A stretch of 64,000 bases of DNA from Harmothoe impar (Eukaryota > Annelida > Polychaeta > Phyllodocida > Polynoidae): positions 16,545,166-16,609,165 of the forward strand of contig OX381717.1 in assembly GCA_947462335.1 (NCBI GenBank). The letters run 5' to 3'. The translations under genes were made by a program, and so were the position numbers. Below are positions 45,242-56,131 of the stretch, piece after piece. The notes under the pieces were generated by a model, which searched no databases, was not told where the DNA came from, and saw only the letters and a list, made by a program, of their open reading frames with translations. Position 1 is the first letter of the stretch, and each line of letters opens with the position of its first letter.

Positions 45242-45306
45242 TGAGGGCAGCAGTTTGTTGCTTGATCAGAACAGAAATCATCACTCGTCTCCTCCACTAG
45301 ATCTTG
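45242..45306 (-). CDS. Membrane-proximal exon b of gene 2
   Basis: 65 bp, phase 0 to 2, acceptor CCTTTTCAG above 45306, donor GTAAAA below 45242. Encodes QDLVEETSDDFCSDQAT, then NCCP. Counterpart of 16609-16664. Confidence 0.8.
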
Positions 45307-45309
45307 CTG

Positions 45310-46140
45310 AAAAGGAAGGATGAACACATTTGTAAATTTTGTGCAAATGCTACTCTTAGAAATGATTTAGGACTCTAGGCAATAGACAGATAATATCATT
45401 GATATTATTCTGTCAAAACACAGACATTTTTCTCTGGCTAGCCAGAAAATATAAAACATTTTCTAAAAATTATGTATCATACAGTGTGAGGAGTGTCCAG
45501 CACGCTGTCATTTTAGTATAGTAAAACAAGTTTAAGTCAAAGTTTCAAATTTGTAAGTATTTATTCAGAATGTTAACTTTCTCATGCAGATATCAAATAT
45601 ATTTGACAATATCAATAAATGCACACAAATTTCATATAACATATATCTATACATAAGCCCTAAGTCCACGGCGGCAGGAATCTTCGTCAGAAAGGTACTG
45701 CACCTCTGCTGCCACTATTTCGCCGCTATTTGGCCCTGCTACTTGTTTTTCGCGACTGTGCTGCTAAAGTCCAAGGCCTTACATGGGCGAAATAGGTGCG
45801 GCAGGGCAAAATAGCAGCAAAACAGTGGGGGAAGAGGAGTTGTGCAGGTTATAGCGCAATGTTGACACAACGTTTTACCGTAGCAGACAGTCCCCTCGAC
45901 AAATGATGATGCCATTTGTAATAAAGTCTACCCTGAAAAAGCTGCTGCTAGGAGTACACCGCCAGTTTTGGTTAGCCAACTGTTATTACATTGCTATATA
46001 TTCCCAGGAAGTTTTCATGTAACAATTTTACTCAGAACATGAGAATGCTACAGACGAGACAATGGATTTACCTTGCATATTGAGCCTCTATACAGAAAAT
46101 GGCCTACACATGTGTTTTTTTTCTATGCATTAAAATGATG
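45310..46140. other. Intron of gene 2 with a GC-richer inverted segment
   Basis: At 45665-45830 a segment with gcagg, gctgctgccactatttcgcc and the loosely complementary ggcgaaataggtgcggcagg folds back. No coding is supported. Confidence 0.45.
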
Positions 46141-46146
46141 TGGACA

Positions 46147-46375
46147 TTTTAGAGAGTGGTCATTTTGGAAGGGGCGACCAAAAAAATTGCACCCCTTTTA
46201 ATTGAAAAAGCCTGAGCATTACTATAGCTCAAAGAGGTTGACCTCGCTCAATTTCAACTTGCCTGAGGGGGGGACCAAAATAAGTTAAACCCCTCCAGTG
46301 GGGGGAGGAACCAAAAAAGATATTGACTCGCTCAGGCGAAAATCCACTGACCCCTCCCTGTTGTTAAAAAATGAT
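46147..46375. repeat. MITE family C, diverged copy
   Basis: agagtggtcattttgg, ttgcacccctttt, gcctgagcattactatagct and tgttgttaaaaaatgatgac. Matches the element in each gene 2 unit (52223-52526, 55793-56095, 59371-59598, 62742-63045). Confidence 0.75.
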
Positions 46376-46415
46376 GACTCCCTTATCTATAATGTATATC
46401 TCAACAATTTCTTAC

Positions 46416-46483
46416 CACAAAGTTTCTGAAGTTGACTGATGCTATTCCATCACTCACCATAAATAACAACTGGGATTCAGCAT
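46416..46483 (-). CDS. Membrane-proximal exon a of gene 2
   Basis: 68 bp, phase 1 to 0, acceptor CTTTCTTACAG above 46483, donor GTAAGA below 46416. Encodes AESQLLFMVSDGIASVNF, then RNFV. Counterpart of 16044-16147, 36 bp shorter. Confidence 0.85.
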
Positions 46484-46499
46484 CTGTAAGAAAGTCAAA

Positions 46500-47010
46500 A
46501 CGCGAAAGCAATTAGAATCAATGACACCGACATGATAAGGGACACATACCGTATTGAGCAAAAAAAGCGCACACCTCCCACTTTTGCCCGATTCTTATAC
46601 TAGAAATGACCAGAAATATCTCAATTTTTGACCCCAATTAAACTCTTAACTGCTAAAAGGTGTCCATAATAATTTTTTAAGCGCACTCTGCGCTTATTAC
46701 ATTGTATATGGTACTGCTATTTGCCATTCTAGGGAAGGAAACATACCAGCATCTTGAATCTAGGAACTTACTTGTAAACAATTATAGACATTTACTTTCT
46801 TTATGTATTGTATTGTGCTTATCATACATGTTCTACAGTCTATGAACATTTTAGTTTGTTCAGACTCTTCTACAGGGTTTTTTCCGTAAAAAAACAAAAG
46901 AGATTGACAAACTATGGGAATATCAATTAATTAAAATAATTTGTCAACGTTTTGCAAATCACACTTTATGTAATTGTATTGTAGCAATGAAGAAATGAGA
47001 GAATGTGTAT
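46500..47010. other. Intron of gene 2, nothing recognised
   Basis: AT-rich, no supported feature. Confidence 0.5.
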
Positions 47011-47016
47011 ATTTAC

Positions 47017-47133
47017 TCCTACAAATAAACCCATCTCCACTGTAGCCAGTGTTACAGGTGCAGGTAAAGGAACCAGGTGTGTTGCTGCAAAAGGCGTTGG
47101 TGTGACACAGGTCTGTAGTGCATTCGTTGACAT
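47017..47133 (-). CDS. Last EGF exon of gene 2
   Basis: 117 bp, phase 1-1, acceptor GTTTTCAG above 47133, donor GTAAAT below 47017. Encodes [33 protein letters not shown]. The donor sits after TGT AGG A, so the junction codon is AAT where the A and B exons give a codon starting with G. It stands alone, outside the 3.5-kb array. Confidence 0.88.
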
Positions 47134-47146
47134 CTGAAAACATACA

Positions 47147-47475
47147 TTTTAAAGTGACATCTTCCGATTTCTTTTAACATTTTAAATCCTGCTTAAATAT
47201 GTTTCAAATGTTTGGACAATATCATATTTGGAGGATAGGGCCCGATAAAATGTCATCTATGGCAAATAAGAGCCCAATGGTTGGGTCAGATGTGACCCAA
47301 GTATAACAGTTTACAGTGTATTTTTAATGGGAGAATTATAGCGTGCACTCCAAAATTAATAAATTGAGCCATAATCTGATAATCAGTCAAATTCTTAGCT
47401 GAATTCTAGGGAATGTTATTAAACAAAGTAGGTAGCACATGAAAAAATGCCATAGGAAACATTCTGGGCCATAAT
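47147..47475. repeat. MITE family M, inverted copy
   Basis: aaagtgacatcttccgatt at the left, then the reverse complement of 20290-20620 (ggatagggcccgat, gagccataatctga, ttctagggaatg). It begins 14 bases from the acceptor side of the EGF exon 47017-47133. The far end runs into a family P arm (47467-47555). Confidence 0.85.
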
Positions 47476-47568
47476 CCATGAAGCCTCAGACTGAGTGGGA
47501 TATGCCCCAGTCCCTACATGCGAGATACGGCAAAGAGGTAACAATGTAGTTGGCATTTGCATTTATTT

Positions 47569-47610
47569 TTTCTGGTTCCTGTCCAATGCTGATTGGACAG
47601 GAACCAGAAA
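47569..47610. repeat. Perfect 19-bp hairpin with 4-base loop
   Basis: TTTCTGGTTCCTGTCCAAT at 47569-47587, loop GCTG, exact complement at 47592-47610. Lies in an intron of gene 2 next to the family P arm. Confidence 0.95.
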
Positions 47611-47619
47611 TTTTCAAAT

Positions 47620-48820
47620 GTCCTTTCAATTTGATACCACTATACAGTAAATAAACAAGATCCAAACAGTATCCCTTGTACCCCAGATCATGGGGTAACT
47701 ATTGTGTCTTTGCCAGAAAAAATAAATTTTGAAAAAAATCCAATATTCCAGCCTCCAGGACCAAATGTGTATTGTTAAACTTATTTTGGTCCCGGAGTCA
47801 CCCTCTTATCTTTAGTGCCACTGCTTCCTATCCACCCCCTCTAATGCTCTAAACCAGAAATCTGATGATTCCACTAATTTACCTTCATTTATACAATATT
47901 TTATTTTGGTCCCAAAGTCACCCGGGTGACTCCGGGAATGAAATAAGGTAAATTAGCCGCTTTTTAGGCCAGTTCTGTGCCAAGTAGGTTCAAAGAAGGA
48001 TCCTAATGGTCCATATTTCCTAAAGTATATACCATCAGGACATTGTAGAGTGATTTTGACAATTAATTGAACCATTTTGAGTGAACTAGGGTAAAATGAG
48101 AGTATGTTGTTAAAATTTTAATATTTTTGATAAATCTTCAATATTCATCGAGCTGTATCTCAAAAACTATTTTTCTAAGGGTATCCATTCTTGGTATGCC
48201 TTAAGATATGTGTTGTCCCAGTTTGTAAACAAAGTTATTGTTGCTGTGATGTATTTTAAAACATTATGTACATAATCACCTTATTTTGGTCTCAGAGTCA
48301 CCCGAAAAAGGACAATCGAGTTCGCAAGGCAATAAAAGCTGAACCGCTAGGGTTAGAAAAAGTGTTCCAAGGAGCCAAGATATATACCTTTCAATAGAAT
48401 GAACTTGTTTTAACATTTTAAAAACTTTCTGATTTGTCCTTCCCCAGCCCCAAACCTGCATAACTAGGAAGTTTGGGCCATATTGTGAAATCCTTGTGAA
48501 TCAATTGACTATACCATAGGCCTAATAGAAAATTATATTAGGCATAGGCTGTCACTGTCTTAGTAGACATGGGAGACATGTAAAACATGTCATTTACAGG
48601 GTTTTTGACGTTTTTAAGGGTTTTTAGGCCTTTGGAGGGCCTAAAAACGAAAAATATTGGGCCAATACAAAAAAAAAAGAAAAATCCAGAATTGTTGGGA
48701 TGTTTTTTCACAAATACCAAATTTTTGAAAAAATTGGTGCAAAACTGGTTATTCTGTAGGGCTATACAGAAAAAAATTCATTTCATCAATCACCCATTTC
48801 AAATCCAGAAAAACTGCACG
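47620..48820. other. Intron of gene 2, nothing recognised
   Basis: Words such as ttattttggtcccggagtcaccc recur at about 47785, 47905 and 48281 (loose repeat). No exon seen. Confidence 0.5.
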
Positions 48821-48821
48821 T

Positions 48822-48860
48822 CACAATTGCTATTGGTCGCTTAGGTACATTCATTAATAT
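48822..48860 (-). pseudogene. EGF exon relic C1 of gene 2
   Basis: After an acceptor TTTTCAG the text reads as the start of an EGF module (INECT) followed by an in-frame TAA, then codons like ATNSNCDVQ, and stops there. The same start recurs in the later units without the stop (C2 to C5). Confidence 0.7.
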
Positions 48861-49275
48861 CTGAAAATGATTATTTAAACTTTTGATTTTTGTTTGCCAT
48901 GCCCGGATGAATTAATGTTAATTTAAGAACCTGAATGTGATGCAAGCCCTGGCCTAGCTTACAAAATCACGTTAATTCAGCGTCAATCTAACTTTTTCTA
49001 ATATGTTAGATTCACGTTAGGAAATAACGTTAGATTACAGTTAAAACATCAGACTTAATTCAAAGTTTTTCAAACATGAATATTAAGTTGATTTAAAACC
49101 AATTTGACGTTAATTGAATGTTAATCGAACATTTATTAACATGCAGAGAATAACGTTGGTTTGCCAAGCCTGATTATTACCTTGCCCTAATGCCATATAG
49201 ATCTGCTAAACGTTCATACAATGTTGATTGAGGAGTTTATAATCTTTTCGGCAAGAATATTAATAGATACACAAT
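48861..49275. repeat. Repeat segment rich in taacgtta and gttaatt words
   Basis: cacgttaattcagcgt, tatgttagattcacgttagg and caatgttgattgagg. Present in every unit (52600-52980, 56150-56560, 59650-60050, 63090-63500). Confidence 0.7.
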
Positions 49276-49307
49276 TAATGTCTGAAAGATACCACTGCAC
49301 ATCTTAC

Positions 49308-49360
49308 CTTTTTCCTGTGTATTTGATTTGCAAATGCAGGTGAAGTGACCAGCGGTATTT
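49308..49360 (-). pseudogene. EGF exon relic D1 of gene 2 (3' half)
   Basis: Minus-strand text NTAGHFTCICKSNTQEK followed by a donor GTAAG is the second half of an EGF module; the first half is missing. Repeated in each unit at about 53006, 56580, 60078 and 63528. In the last two the phase before the donor is changed by an A-run. Confidence 0.65.
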
Positions 49361-49443
49361 TAGACAGTTAAACAAACTTTCATTTCACCATACAATGTTT
49401 AGGTGTAGTATGACTGTAAGTTTTAACATTGTAGTGTTAAGGC

Positions 49444-49683
49444 CAAAAAAGAAAAAGGTTTGTTTCAGGTAACCAGGGCAGAAAATGTAGGGTCGGTAGG
49501 TCGGAATTTTTTCACTTTTTTTTTCAACACAAAAGTACTGGCCGGCCTCTCTGAAGATCCTAACATTTACCAAAAAAGGGTAAATATATAAAAATGCCTT
49601 CAAAATTGCATTAAAAAAAGTAGAATCTGTCCTATTTTGATAGGGTCGATGGGGTCACCTGAAACTAACCTTCTTTTTTTTCC
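49444..49683. repeat. MITE family B in array unit 1
   Basis: Ends aaaaaagaaaaaggtttgtt and the near-complement actaaccttctttttttt; inside are tagggtcggtaggtcgg and gatagggtcgatggggtc. Copies in the other units: 53143-53393, 56717-56957, 60216-60457, 63665-63905. Confidence 0.9.
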
Positions 49684-49721
49684 CCTGATAGCAAGGCTAT
49701 TAGGAAAAGGTGTATAACTAC

Positions 49722-49838
49722 CTGTACAAGTAATACCACTTCCACTGTAGCCAGTGTTACAAGTGCAGGTTAATGAACCGGGAGTGTTGCCGCAAGCTGC
49801 ATTGGTGTCACAGGGGTTGTCATCACATTCATTCACAT
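49722..49838 (-). CDS. EGF exon A1 of gene 2
   Basis: 117 bp, phase 1-1, acceptor CTTTTTCAG above 49838, donor GTAGTT below 49722. Encodes [35 protein letters not shown]. Calcium-binding EGF. Differs from A2-A4 at D/G after the second Asp, N/S in the middle loop and L/F before TC. Confidence 0.9.
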
Positions 49839-50753
49839 CTGAAAAAGGTGATTTTAGCCTTTCATCGCACTATTAAAGTTGACACAATTGCTGAAGACTG
49901 AACTCTAACTTCATCAATAATTGCCTACAGGTAGTAAACATATGAGTTAAAAACATATTTTATTCACAAGTTGATATAACATGTGACACAAGCAGAAAGT
50001 TTGCCCTCTGTGGATTAAGATATTGATTTTGGATTTATTTGGTTGATCCCCAAAATTGGATAGAATAGGTTTTCATCGTTTGATTCAATCGCCTGTACCC
50101 CTGACCTGTCCACAGTCTAAAGGGAGCTAGCCCTTGAGACCTGCTTTTATTTGCATCCACCAATTAACGAATGCTCCTCAACTCAACTTGGGGGAGGAGG
50201 GGGGGGGCGGTTGCGAAAATAAAGTTTCAGCTTCTTCTTTAAGTTCAACCGCTGAAATCCTACCCCAAGCAATAAGAAATGGAAAGTATCCTTGTATCCT
50301 ACAATGTTTGACCCATGGTATCTAAATAAATAGCCAAAGGTACACAAGTTTTAGCTTGTTGACAGTGTTATTTCACGAGTTGAAGGTGGGGCCCTATTTC
50401 ACTCGGCCTACGGCCTCTTGAAATGCGGCCCCACCTTCAACAAGTGAAATAACCCTCTTAAGAGGCTCAAACGAGTTTTCCTTTAGGTTTATTTTTTATC
50501 TTTTTCGATTCAAATTTGAATATAGTAGGGAGGAAGGGCCTAATTTAGTTGAAAAAGCCTTTTCCTACACCTTTTAAATGTAAACAAACCGCCATTTTGA
50601 TGACGTCACAGGGCTTTGAAATACGGCCATAGGTTATTTCACAGGGGAGTTAAATACGGCCCACCCTGGTTAAGTCAATGAGGCTGTCATATTCCATAAA
50701 AAATAACCTTTGATGTAGGATTAGAAATGTAGCACAGGGATAAGAAAACGAAT
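49839..50753. other. Intron between B1 and A1 with family G repeat
   Basis: Holds the family G repeat at about 50370-50712 with the palindrome around cactcggcctacggcctc and gatgacgtcacagggc. Unit 1 differs from the others by many single bases, so it is the oldest or most diverged unit. Confidence 0.7.
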
Positions 50754-51454
50754 CGGTGAAATCTTGTTATAACAAGGACAGTTATAAGGAGCAAACGTTT
50801 ATAAGGAGCAGATTTGCTCTGCCACTGTCTTTTCCATAGTTTTCTGTAGTAAAAAAAACCCTCAATACAACGAGCATTTCAAGCCAAATATTGTTTATAA
50901 GGAGCAATTTTTGATGCATACTATTTTGAAATGATTCATTATTTTTCAAGAAAATTAGTAAAACTTGGTTACAACGAGGTACCTCCAACTACAGTACTTA
51001 CCTCGTAAGCAAGTGCTCGTTGTAACAGAGGTAAGCTTAGACACCTGTCGAAAAGGGGTAGGTATAGACTAGTGAGGGGGGGGGGGGGGTGATAAGGGGC
51101 ACAGGGGCTATGAAAGAGTGTCCTTCTGTGATAAGGTGGTCTCAGGAGGGTAGGACGGACCAGTGATGGGGAAAAGAGCTTTGAAAGGGCACTTTTGTGA
51201 TATGATGGCATCAGGACCTCCCAGCTAACAAAAAACGTTTTCCAACCGTTTGCAAACGTTTTTGTAGGAAAACCTTATTAGTACGAATCTATAGAAAAAG
51301 TTTGCAACCAAACGTTTTAAAAACGTTTGCAAACGTTTGGAAAACGTTTTTTGTTAGCTGGGCTGTATATCACCAACATTGGTTACAAGGAAGGTTGGTT
51401 ATAAGGAGCAAAACTGCCCTGCCAAAAGGTGCTCGTTATAACAAGATTTCACTG
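50754..51454. mobile_element. Pogo-like TIR element in array unit 1, with nested MITE
   Basis: Ends CGGTGAAATCTTGTTATAAC and the complement of CAGTGAAATCTTGTTATAAC. Inner inverted words (gttacaacgaggtacctcc and cctcgtaagc..gttgtaac) add a second nested pair. TA follows the right end. About 554 bp in the other units (54449-55002, 58022-58575, 61395-61947). Known: pogo/Tigger-type elements have CAGT-type ends and TA targets. No intact transposase. Confidence 0.8.
51220..51362. repeat. 143-bp MITE with 30-bp-plus inverted ends, unit 1 only
   Basis: Ends cccagctaacaaaaaacgtt and its complement, with CT on both sides (51218-51219 and 51363-51364). Units 2-4 have the uninterrupted text caggacctgtatatcacc. 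Confidence 0.9.
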
Positions 51455-51460
51455 TATTAC

Positions 51461-51583
51461 CTGTGCACACTACCCCATCTCCAGTGTAGCCAGCGTTACA
51501 CATGCAGGTAAAGGCACCGGGTGTATTAGTGCACAATGCATTATTGTCACAGTTGTCCGTCTGCACGGTGCATTCATCAATAT
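51461..51583 (-). CDS. EGF exon B1 of gene 2
   Basis: 123 bp, phase 1-1, acceptor TTTTTTCAG above 51583, donor GTAATA below 51461. Encodes DIDECTVQTDNCDNNALC, AFTCMCNAGY, TGDGVVC. The end of the pogo-like element starts at intron base +7. B2-B4 have L where B1 has V after ECT. Confidence 0.9.
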
Positions 51584-51664
51584 CTGAAAAAACAATCATT
51601 TCATCAAATATATATGCTGGTGTGACAAGAAATGAACTAAACAGAATGAAGCTGTGGCCCAGGC

Positions 51665-52011
51665 AATAGGCTCAGTCTCACGACTTTGTAACAATTGGAT
51701 CCTCTTTGACTGGGTGACGTCTTTGACTGGGTGACGTCTTTGACTGTGTGACATCTTTGACCGGGTGACATCTTTGACTGGGTGCCGTCTTTGACCGGGA
51801 GGCTAGAAAATCCACATATTTTCTCTAATAGAGAAATGGAAAAGAATGAAAAAATGAAAAATAGCCTTTTCTAGCCACCCGCTCAAAGACATCGACCGGT
51901 TAAAGACGTCACCTGGTCAAAGACGCCACCCAGTCAAAGATGTCAGCCGGTCAAAGACATCACCTGGTTAAAGATGATCCAATAGTTACAAAGTCGTGAG
52001 GCTGCGCCAAT
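51665..52011. repeat. Foldback element with 18-bp subrepeats (family F) in unit 1
   Basis: Ends ctcagtctcacgactttgta and its near-complement. The left arm is a tandem of gactgggtgacgtcttt, the right arm of the complement; a short AT-rich hairpin sits in the centre. Other units: 55213-55576, 58786-59150, 62158-62522. Confidence 0.9.
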
Positions 52012-52222
52012 AACTTCAATTACACCAAGTGATTTCTTGGCTTTTCAAAGCCACTTTAATTCTGGGATTTGAGTGGTTACTGAAACATACTATTACAACA
52101 TTATATACACCTTCTCTCCAAAGAATACAAACACCATTTTTATGAATGTAAATGAATAAATATTCGGGTAAGCTTGCATTATGCCAGTTTGGTTTGAAGC
52201 AAGGAAAATGCAGTGTTAGGGA

Positions 52223-52526
52223 GTGGTCATTTTTTAACAACAGGGGGGGGATTGGTGGATTTTCGTGTGAGCCAGTCAACATTTCTTCGGTCCCCCCCCC
52301 CACCCCAGCAGAAGGGTCAAAATTCTTTTGGTCCCTCCCCTCCCTCAGGCAAGTTCTAATTGAGCGCAGCCAACCCCTTTCAGCTATAGTAATGTGCAGG
52401 CTTTTTCACTAAAAAGGGGTGCAATTTTTGGTCCCCACCTCAAGAGAGGTCCAAATTCTTTTGGTCCCTCCCCCTTCAAGGGGTACGCAATATTTTGGTG
52501 CCCCCCCCCTTAAATCCACCAACAGT
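52223..52526. repeat. MITE family C inserted in EGF relic C2
   Basis: Ends aacaacaggggggggattgg and ccaaca..gttgtt; the right end abuts the broken EGF text at about 52527. Contains gcaggctttttcactaaaaa. Same place in all later units. The unit 4 copy (59371-59598) lacks about 100 bp between two ttttggt words. Confidence 0.8.
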
Positions 52527-52559
52527 TGTTATCGGTCCCTTCAGTACATTCATTGATAT
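52527..52559 (-). pseudogene. EGF exon relic C2 of gene 2
   Basis: Acceptor TTTTTAG, then INECTEGTDNNC, then the family C element interrupts the module. C3 starts at 56131, C4 at 59630 and C5 at 63079, each interrupted at the same residue. Confidence 0.75.
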
Positions 52560-53005
52560 CTAAAAATGATCATTTAAACTTTTGATTTTTGTTTGCCATG
52601 CTCGGATGAATTAATCTTAATTTAAGAACCTGAATATGATGCAAGCCGTGGCCCAGCTTACAAAATCACGTTAATTCAGTGTTAATCTAACTTTTTTTAT
52701 TATGTTAGATTAACGTTAGGAAATAACGTTAGATTACAGTTAAAACATCAGACTTAATTCAATGTTTTTCAAACATGAATATTAGGTTGATTAAAACCAA
52801 TTTGACGGTAATTGAGTGTTAATTGAACATTTATTAACATGCAGAGAATATTGTTAGTTTGCTAAGCCTGATTATAACCTTGCCCTTATGCCATATAGAT
52901 CTGCTAAACGTTCATACAATGTTGATTTAGGAGTTTATAATCTTTTCGGCAAGAATATTAATAGATACACAATCAATGTCTGAAAGATACCACTGCACAT
53001 CTTAC

Positions 53006-53060
53006 CTTTTTCCTGTGTATTTGATTTGCAAATGCAGGTGAAGTGACCAGCGGTATTTTA
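53006..53060 (-). pseudogene. EGF exon relic D2 of gene 2
   Basis: Same as relic D1: HFTCICKSNTQEK and donor GTAAG, no first half. Confidence 0.65.
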
Positions 53061-53142
53061 GACAGTTAAACAAACTTTCATTTCACCATACAATGTTTAG
53101 GTGTAGTATGACTGTAAGTTTTAACATTTTAGTGTTAAGGCC

Positions 53143-53393
53143 AAAAAAGAAAAAGGTTTGTTTCAGGTAACCAGGGCAGAAAATGTAGGGTCGGTAGGTC
53201 GGATTTTTTTTTCAACTTTTTTTTTCAACACAAAAGTACTGGCCGGCCTCTCTGAAGACCCTAACATTTACCAAAAAAGGGGTAAATATATAAAAATGCC
53301 TTCAAAATTGCATTAAAAAAAGTAGAATCTGTCCTAATTTGATAGGGTCGATGGGGTCACCTGAAACTAACCTTCTTTTTTTTGCCCTGATAG
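53143..53393. repeat. MITE family B in array unit 2
   Basis: Near-identical to 49444-49683, with a longer T-run after ggtaggtcgga. Confidence 0.9.
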
Positions 53394-53423
53394 CAAGGCT
53401 ATTAGGAAAAGGTGTATAACTAC

Positions 53424-53540
53424 CTGTACAAGTAATACCGCTTCCACTGTAGCCAGTGTTACAAGTGCAGGTAAATGAACCGGGAGTGTTGCTGCAAGCT
53501 GCATTGGTGTCACACAGGTTGCCATCACATTCATTCACAT
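53424..53540 (-). CDS. EGF exon A2 of gene 2
   Basis: 117 bp, phase 1-1, acceptor CTTTTTTCAG above 53540, donor GTAGTT below 53424. Encodes [29 protein letters not shown]. The NLC (not NPC) and ACSN are private to this copy. Confidence 0.9.
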
Positions 53541-54059
53541 CTGAAAAAAGTGATTTCAGCCTTTCATCGCACTATTAAAGTTGACAAAATTGCTGAAGAC
53601 TGAACTCTAACTTCATCAATAATTGCCTACAGGTAGTAAACATTTGAGTTTAAAACATATTTTATTTACAAGTTGATATAACATGTGACACAAGCAGAAA
53701 GTTTGCCCTCTGTGGATTAAAATATTGATTCTAGACTTATTTGGTTGATCCCCAAAATTGGATAGAATAGGTTTTCATCATTTGATTCAATCGCCTGACC
53801 TGTCCACAGTCTAAAGGGAGCTAGCCCTTGAGACCTGCTTTTATTTGCACCCACCAATAAACAAATGCTCCTCAATTCAACTTTGGGGCGGAGGGGGGGG
53901 GGTGGTTGTGAAAATAAAGTTTTAGCTTCTTCTTTAAGTTCAACCGCTGAAATCCTACCCCAAGCAATAAGAAATGGAAAGTATCCTTGTATCCTACAAT
54001 GTTTGACCCATGGTATCTAAATAAATAGCCAAAGGTACACAAGTTTTAGCCTGTTGACA

Positions 54060-54405
54060 GGGTTATTTCACGAGTTGAAGGTGGGGCCGTATTTCACGCG
54101 GCCTACGGCCTCGTGAAATGCGGCCCCACCTTCAACAAGTGAAATAACCCTCTTAAGCGGCTAAAACGAGTTTTCCTTTGGGTTCATTTTTTTTCTTTTT
54201 CGATTCAAATTTGATTATAGTAGGGAGGAAGGGCCTAATTAAGTTGAAAAAGCCTTTTCCTACACCTTTTAAATATAAACAAACCGCCATTTTGATGACG
54301 TCAGAGGGCTTTGAAATACGGCCATAGGTTATTTCACAGGGGAGTTAAATACGGCCCACCCTGGTTAAGTCAATGAGGCTGTCATATTCCATAAAAAATA
54401 ACCTT
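54060..54405. repeat. Family G repeat, unit 2
   Basis: Palindrome tttcacgcggcctacggcct, then gatgacgtcagagg and ggctgtcatattccataaaa. Confidence 0.8.
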
Positions 54406-54448
54406 TGATGTAGGATTAGAAATGTAGCACAGGGATAAGAAAACGAAT

Positions 54449-55002
54449 CGGTGAAATCTTGTTATATCCAGGGCAGTTATAAGGAGCAAACGTTTATAAG
54501 GAGCAGATTTGCTCTGCCACTTTCTTTTCCATAGTTTTCTGTAGTAAAAATTACCCTCAATTCAACGAGCATTTCAAGCCAAATATTGTTTGTAAGGAGC
54601 AATTTTTGATGCATACTAATTTGAAATGATTCATTATTTTTCAAGAAAATTAGTAAAACTTGGTTACAACGAGGTACCTCCAACTACAGTACTTACCTCG
54701 TAAGCAAGTGCTCGCTGTAACAGAGGTAAGCTAAGACACCTGTCAAACTTGGGTAGGTATAGACTTGTGAGGGGGGGGGGGTGATAAGGGGCACAGGGGC
54801 TATGAAAGGGTGTCCTACTGTGATGTGGCGGTCTCAGGAGGGTAGGAAAGGACCAGTGATGGGGAGGAGAGCTTTGAAAGGGCATTTTGGTGATATAATG
54901 GCATCAGGACCTGTATATCACCAACATTGGTTGAAAGGAAGGTTGGTTATAAGGAGCAAATCTGCCCTGCCAAAAGGTGCTTGTCATAACAAGATTTCAC
55001 TG
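54449..55002. mobile_element. Pogo-like TIR element, unit 2
   Basis: 554 bp, same ends as 50754-51454 but without the nested 143-bp MITE. The open frames in it (a 68-aa MEVPRCNQ.. frame and a 92-aa frame on the plus strand) recur in every unit but carry no motif I recognise. Confidence 0.8.
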
Positions 55003-55008
55003 TATTAC

Positions 55009-55131
55009 CTGTGCACACTACGCCATCTCCAGTGTAGCCAGCGTTACACATGCAGGTAAAGGCACCGGGTGTATTAGTGCACAATGCATTATTGTCACAG
55101 TTGTCCGTCTGCAGGGTGCATTCATCAATAT
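55009..55131 (-). CDS. EGF exon B2 of gene 2
   Basis: 123 bp, phase 1-1, acceptor TTTTTTCAG above 55131, donor GTAATA below 55009. Encodes DIDECTLQTDNCDNNALC, GAFTCMCNAGY, TGDGVVC. Confidence 0.9.
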
Positions 55132-55212
55132 CTGAAAAAACAATCATTTCATCGAATATATATGCTGGTGTGACAAGAAATGAACTAAACAGAATGAAGC
55201 TGTGGCCCAGGC

Positions 55213-55576
55213 AATAGGCTCAGTCTTACGACTTTGTAACGATTGGATCGTCTTTGACCGGGTGACGTCTTTGATTGGGTGACGTCTTTGATCATGTGAC
55301 ATCTTTGACCGGATGACATCTTTGACCGGGTGACATCTTTGACTGGGTGGCAGCTTTGACCGGGAGGCTAGAAAATCCACATATTTTCTCTAATAGAGAA
55401 ATGGAAAAGAATGAAAAAATGAAAAAGAGCCTTTTCTAGCCACCCGGTCAAAGTCATCACCCGGTTAAAGACGTCACCTGGTCAAAGACGCCACCCAGTC
55501 AAAGATGTCAGCCGGTCAAAGACATCACCCGGTTAAAGATGATCCAATGGTTACAAAGTCGTGAGGCTGTGCCAAT
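55213..55576. repeat. Family F foldback element, unit 2
   Basis: Arms of ttgaccgggtgacatc type, with gatcatgtgacatc variants; same ends as 51665-52011. Confidence 0.9.
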
Positions 55577-55792
55577 AACTTCAAGTACGCCAAGTGATTT
55601 CTTGGCTTTTCAAAACCACTTTAATTCTGGGATTTGAGTGGTTACTAAAACATACTATTACAACATTATAAACGTCTTCTCTCCAAAGAATACAAACACC
55701 ATTTTTATGAATGTAAATGAATAAATATTCGGGTAAGCTTGCATTATGCCAGTTTGGTTTGAAGCAAGGAAAATGCAGTGTTAGGGAGTGGG

Positions 55793-56131
55793 CATTTTTT
55801 AACAACAGGGTGGGGATTGGTGGATTTTCGTGTGAGCCAGTCAACATTTCTTTGGTCCCCCCCCCCCCACCCCAGCGAAAGGGTCAAAATTCTTTTGGTC
55901 CCTCCCCTCCCTCAGGCAAGTTCTAATTGAGCGCAGCCAACCCCTTTCAGCTATAGTAATGTGCAGGCTTTTTCACTAAAAAGGGGTGCAATTTTTGGTC
56001 CCCACCTCAAGAGAGGTCCAAATTCTTTTGGTTTCCCCCCCCCCTTCAAGGGGTACACAATATTTTGGTGCCCCCCGCCCCCCTAATCCACCAACAGTTG
56101 TTATCGGTCCCTTTGGTACATTCATTGATAT
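55793..56131 (-). pseudogene. Family C MITE plus EGF relic C3, unit 3
   Basis: Element to about 56095, then broken EGF start INECTKGTDNNC with acceptor TTTTTTAG above 56131. Confidence 0.7.

Noticed and set aside
51665..52011. CRISPR-like or operator array of 18-bp repeats
   Set aside because: The repeats are tandem without spacers and mirror-imaged in two arms; this is a foldback element.
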